Of a stretch of 62,000 nt of DNA, positions 57,751-62,000 are shown piece by piece. The DNA comes from Cryptomeria japonica (Eukaryota; Streptophyta; Pinopsida; Cupressales; Cupressaceae). The notes under the pieces are model-generated. The model was not told where the DNA came from. It saw nothing but the letters and a program-made list of their open reading frames with translations, and did not search any database. The position numbers and the translations under genes were made by a program. The stretch spans positions 309,379,164 through 309,441,163 of the forward strand of contig NC_081414.1 of assembly GCF_030272615.1 (NCBI RefSeq). The letters are read 5' to 3'. Numbering within the stretch: position 1 is the stretch's first letter; the number at the start of each line of letters is the position of its first letter.

Positions 57751-59079
57751 GAAAATCTAGAGGTGGCTGCCAATTTCCTTGATTTTGCTACCAAGGAGGA
57801 GGGGAATTTTGGTAATTGGTCCATGCATTTTGGGAATTATTCCAATGTTGCTGAGGAAAGCTCCCACAATAGGGAGGATATTGATTTTGTCATTGATTAC
57901 CAGAATTATATGAATTGGAATAGGGACCATTAAAGGATAGAGGATCAAGTGGCGTACCTTGTCGTGGAGCCCATGGTCTTCTTTGAGCTATATAAAAGAT
58001 TTGGTCCTCTTCTCTTTCAACAGGTTTTAATTCTAATGAGGCATGATCGTTTTCAATATTCACTATTGTCTTACATCCGCAGTCTCTTTTCTGCTACCTC
58101 CAGTGAGGGCAAAATTCAGTTAGGATTGCCTCTGCTTCCTCATGCTTCCTTTTTGCCTGAAGTGTGTCCACTTGTGTGGCTATGTTATTTATGATATCTT
58201 GCTTGAAGTCAGATAGTAAGTGAGTAATCTCCATCCTTGGAACTCAATTGGAGGATTTTCCTTTGGTAACTTGATATCCTTTTTCCTTTTTCACAACTGC
58301 TCGGGAATGTTTTTGACATATCTTCTTTAAATCTTCCCAAGAGACTTGAGAGATGTCTCCCTCGCCTATCAAGTCCAGAGCTTCAATATAGTCGTCACTT
58401 ATTTCTCTAAGAAAAAGCAACTTTTGAGATTCTTCATTAAGAGTATAATCTAAGTTTTTCTTTAGACTAAACAAGAACCTTAAAATATAGTCTTCCAAAT
58501 TTTCATCATCTTTTTGTTGCATCCTAAAATGTCATCTCCCCTATTACCACTTCTACAATATTCTTTGTATTTCTCAAGAAATTTGGTTTGCATAGCTTCC
58601 CAGTTGTCAACATCATCTCTCCCAAGACTCATAAACCATCTGAGGGCTCCTTCCTTTAGAGTAGCAGGAAATAGTTTGAGTCTATGAGCATCAGTAGTAT
58701 AATCATATCTCTGGCAAAGGATATCAAATTCAAACAAAAAGGTGTTTGGATCTTCTGTTACAAGCCCATAAAACTTAGGGAGAACTGAAGCAGGGATATT
58801 CTTGAGGTTATTATTATCGTGTTGATCAATGATAGGGAATTCAAAGGTAGCTTGGTTAGGTGGATTTTGGGATGTCATCCTTTCTTGATAAAGTATCAAG
58901 GCAAATGGGTTCTCAACAAGTTGTTGGTCTATAGGCTCGTCAACATTGGCAAACAACTCAACCAATGGGTTTATATCTTGGTTTCCATCTTCAAATAAAT
59001 TATAAGCTTGCTCAAAATTATTACTAGGATAGGGGTCATTAGGAAGAAACCTCCTTAAAGCATCTCTTCTCCTAGGCAT
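57751..59079 (-). pseudogene. gag: Element A gag
   Basis: The minus-strand frame starts at 59079 (MPRRRDALRRFLPNDPYPS). The capsid region is ASVLPKFYGLVTEDPNTFLF, HRLKLFPATLKEGALRWFMS and FLEKYKEY, typical of the retrotransposon gag family. A frameshift near 58500-58520 moves it to a second frame ending at 58244 (DENLEDYILRFLFSLKKNLDY). Beyond are a CPHW motif and a Gln/Asn/Pro-rich tail with WNNSQNAWTNYQNSPPPWWQ, as in Athila-type gag ends, until the element C junction at 57750. Confidence 0.83.
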
Positions 59080-59189
59080 ACAGTAGCATTATGGGTCATT
59101 ACTCTATAAAGGTAAATCGACACAAATTTTTAACTAGTGAAAACAGAATACAACTATCAATGACTGCAAATATTTATAGTTTGACACCA
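59080..59189 (-). other. Element A 5' untranslated leader
   Basis: About 110 bp between primer site and gag start, without further features. Confidence 0.6.
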
Positions 59190-59207
59190 TCCCCGACATC
59201 GGCGCCA
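59190..59207 (-). other. Element A primer-binding site
   Basis: The minus strand reads TGGCGCCGATGTCGGGGA, close to the TGGCGCCGTTGCCGGGGA primer site (probably Asp-tRNA) used by Athila-like and other plant gypsy elements. Four bases separate it from the LTR end at 59212. Confidence 0.82.
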
Positions 59208-59211
59208 AAAA

Positions 59212-60472
59212 TGACTAATCTACTTAATAGTTCAATAATTAGACCTTGAAATCATACTTCAAGGATTGAACATCCAACTAAGTAATTAGCTCTCATCATG
59301 AAGGTTCATTTAGTTGTCAACCTGGGGCATATACTTGAAGTGGGTCTGCAAGGTATATGCACTAGAAAGACTAAAACAACCACTTTTCCTATTGCTCGAA
59401 TTGAAATGTTGCTCTAAGACAATGCTGGAAATAAATAACTAGAATACTTTTAAGGAAAGATAACTACCTTCTAAGAAACATTTAAGAAAAACAGAACTTA
59501 TCCATGATCAACAAACATGATTCTATTCAGTTCATAGTGGTTGCAAGAACAGTCACATGAAATATTCCAGTGGCTACAGGAACAGTCCATGATCAAGATA
59601 ATGCTAAGTACAAAATAAGAAATGATTGATAAAAGAAGCCAAAGGAATAATCACTAAGTGGGCCCCCTTAGCAAGCATCCAGATAACTGAATCAAACGCC
59701 TGGAGCTTAAAGCATCATCTTTATTGATTTATAAGTACTTGACAACATAACAAATTACTGAAAGTCTACTTCTTTCTACCTCAAAATTGTATTACTATAA
59801 CTGAAACTATCTTCTTCTCAACAACTGTACAAGAGAAGGTGGGAGGTTATTTAAAGAATGAAATTCCTAACTAACTAGCATACCACTCCCAAAGTTTAAG
59901 GAGGATGCTTTTATTGAACAAAGAGAAAAAGAAGGTGAAATTATAAATACTAAGAATCAGTCAAAGTCTGTTGGAACAGTAGAGAGAATCTAGCATAACT
60001 TCAATCCTAAATATACTCCTTCAATAAAGGAAATCATTAAGTCTTCAGATAAGTCATAATGAACCACTTCTAACTGTCAGCTGACTTCTTCAAAAACAAT
60101 CCTTGTTGTCCCTTTCTCGGCCAGCAACTCCATAATCTTTATTGTTGAACATCCTAGACCGATTCAACATTCTTCTTCAATTCTACATGAAAGTGTTAAC
60201 ACACACATATATAGGCCTAATTATTCCTATTAGAGTAACATTCAAAATCTACATGCAACATTACCATGGATATTCCTCATAGCATAATTACCTATTCTAT
60301 CACATTAAAAAGAAACATATATCAAATGAGTTTATGTCATATGACCATATTATCAAGACATAAAATATTATCACTTAGCAAAGGTTCTAAACTCAAAAGA
60401 CATAACTAGACTCCTAATGCTCTAGAAATGACACATACACAGATAAAATAGAGCCATTCTTTTGGCTCATCA
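59212..60472 (-). repeat. Element A 5' LTR (1,261 bp)
   Basis: The minus strand starts TGATGAGCC at 60472 and ends at 59212 beside the primer site. It is the partner of 22976-24245. The substitution level between the two is higher than for the LTR pair of nested element B. Confidence 0.9.
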
Positions 60473-60477
60473 CCAAG
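60473..60477. other. Right target-site duplication of element A (CCAAG)
   Basis: Exact match to 22971-22975 across a 37.5-kb insertion. Confidence 0.9.
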
Positions 60478-61908
60478 TTTAACATGTATTAAAGATGTTT
60501 ATAGTGAGCCCACTTGCTTATATACCATGAATTAAACATATAGCTCCAAATTTATAAATGATATAAAAAGAAAAGTTGCTTTGAATTAACATTTAAGATA
60601 GATTAGAAAGAGTTTTGAGCTTACAAAAGATTTCAGACAAATAAAATCAAATAAAAAAGCTCCAAACTATTAATTTGTACTAGTAAAAGCATTAAAAAAA
60701 TTTAATTAAAAAAAATAAAAAAATATTGAACCAAAATGTTCAACTCTAGACAAGGATTAATAAACAAAAGCATCGAAGTAATTAATAAATAGAACCCAAC
60801 ATAGATAGTTGCAAACTAACAAAAGATTTCAACATAAACAATAAAAAAATCTCACATACATCAATCAACAAAAGCATTGTGTATCTTTCATTCTTGCAAG
60901 ATCCAAAAATTTCCATCACAAGAAATCTTAGAGAAAACTCTAGTACACCTCAACACAACCTTGCTCCCAAATGCCCATTGCAACCTCCTCCATTCTTAGC
61001 AAGCTACACTTGACCTTCAACAATCTTGCTTGTAACTTCCAATCCTAGGGAGCTCACATTGTACTACTACTTGCCCAATCTCGATCATTACTTTCAAATC
61101 AAAAGACATGCCTTACATTGTCATTGTTGTGAGTGCAAGTAGAGACATGCTAAAGGACCTCCCCTTGGGTGAATGAGATGGCTAATCAAAATACTAGTTC
61201 TAGTTATACAATACAAAGAACATCTACATGAGCAAACACTTGTTGATTATACATAGATTAATTTTTCAAAAAATATGTCGTTGAATGCATGAGACTACAT
61301 GATTTATTGGAGTGCAAAGTGCTAAACACATTACTTTCCAACAAAACATAAACATGAACAATTACAATTGTCATAACAATTTAGAGTGAAGAGTGGGTTA
61401 GTCATCAAAGTGACGTGATAATAAAGAAAACAAATTCACAATATTATGATTATTATACAGTTTCAAGGGTTGTGACTTTCAAATTCTATAAAAATATTCC
61501 TCTCACTGATGAATTGTGATTGATACCAACATTTCTTTTATTTAAACATAAAATTTTGAGCACAAATGAACAAGTTAAACAATATAACCTACTGATTAAA
61601 TAATATTATTTAATTAATACGTGGATGGAACTTAAATAAATATGGATATATTCAATTAATTATAAAGGAAAGAGTCAGGTTAATTAAGTAATTGACAATG
61701 TGTCAATTTTAGTTGTCCATAGGAATAATGCAAGGCATAAAGTACTACATTTAATAATCCCAACTTTCTATTATTTTCTTCTAAAATTTGCTAGTAACTT
61801 TTGATTGTTTCAAAACCATTACATATAATAGTACATAAGACTAGTTTTCTATAATAGCTATTACAGGCATGATAAAATCTACAATGACTTGTTAATTGCA
61901 TTTCTATT
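60478..61908. other. Right flank without recognisable genes
   Basis: AT-rich, with A-runs near 60690-60720. No reading frame, repeat end or RNA gene that I can support. Confidence 0.55.
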
Positions 61909-62000
61909 ATGTCTTCTAATAGCCACAACTACATATGTTCACTTATATTTTGTTCCATGTTCTATGTCTTCTAATAGCCACAACTACGCATGTTCACCTA
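61909..62000. repeat. Tandem duplication of about 55 bp at window edge
   Basis: ATGTCTTCTAATAGCCACAA occurs at 61909 and again at 61964, with the following bases also matching to the window end. The array may continue beyond it. Confidence 0.75.

Larger units (their letters stand above)
22976..60472 (-). mobile_element. Element A: Athila-like Ty3/gypsy retrotransposon, hosting two nested insertions
   Basis: LTRs of 1.26-1.27 kb at 22976-24245 and 59212-60472 match by alignment (roughly 9 percent different by eye over the first 375 bp) and share a CCAAG target duplication. Minus-strand order is LTR, TGGCGCC-type primer site, gag, protease, RT, RNase H, integrase, extra ORF, purine tract, LTR. 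The pol motifs (LDGFSGYNQI, EDQEKTTFTCPWGT, GRENVVADFLSRL) are those of the Athila/Tat side of plant gypsy elements, closest to Athila. Element B interrupts RNase H and element C lies between gag and protease. Without the insertions the element would be about 11 kb. Confidence 0.88.

Noticed and set aside
57175-57933. A 252-codon plus-strand frame that looks like a novel fusion protein
   Set aside because: It runs from element C LTR through gag and then into antisense sequence of element A gag past the junction at 57750; it is a product of the deletion join.
1-62000. Search for host genes, rRNA and tRNA genes
   Set aside because: No conserved host protein motif, tRNA T-loop context or rRNA sequence was recognised anywhere; absence by eye is not proof.

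Overview
The window looks like gene-free, AT-rich nuclear DNA from a plant with a large genome, quite possibly a gymnosperm. This rests on plant-type Ty1/copia and Ty3/gypsy (Athila-like and Tat-like) LTR retrotransposons nested in one another, LTR pairs that differ by several percent by eye, and solo LTRs. No host gene, rRNA or tRNA gene was recognised. The species cannot be named from the sequence.

Layout. (1) 1-5644: minus-strand copia element TE1 with long LTRs (2.46 kb) around a 1.5 kb interior holding only a gag fragment; the left LTR is cut by the window edge. (2) 5645-22970: sequence without recognisable genes, holding an 894-bp solo LTR (10862-11755, duplication TGAAG), a 3.88-kb LTR-like insertion (18557-22436, duplication GAATC), a ten-unit array with an exact 21-bp period (12869-13078) and a diverged ~230-bp repeat (14689-15300). 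(3) 22976-60472: a 37.5-kb composite bounded by a CCAAG target duplication. Its host is Athila-like element A on the minus strand (order gag, PR, RT, RNase H, IN, extra ORF). Element B (29372-47414, plus strand, duplication CTGCT) sits in A's RNase H region. Element C (49402-57750, plus strand) sits between A's gag and protease. (4) 60473-62000: flanking DNA without recognisable genes.

Element B is the most unusual part. It is Tat-like, with 5.9-kb LTRs that each carry two arrays of imperfect palindromes built on GGACTTTAAAGTCC at about 48-bp spacing, followed by a decayed ~1,200-codon reading frame wholly inside the LTR. Its interior is one continuous gag-pol frame with a second RNase H-type domain between protease and RT. 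Element C has a coiled-coil and zinc-knuckle gag but no pol; a ~1,100-codon frame of the same general kind as B's LTR frame takes pol's place, and the element is part-duplicated in tandem. A carries another accessory frame after integrase. Thus three retroelement lineages in one nest carry accessory frames in three different positions.

All elements look dead. RT catalytic motifs are altered in A (YMDG) and B (YLDN), and most in-frame stops can be read as CAG, CAA or CGA changed to TAG, TAA or TGA, as expected from deamination of methylated cytosine. Similarities and percentages were judged by eye; no searches or alignments were run.
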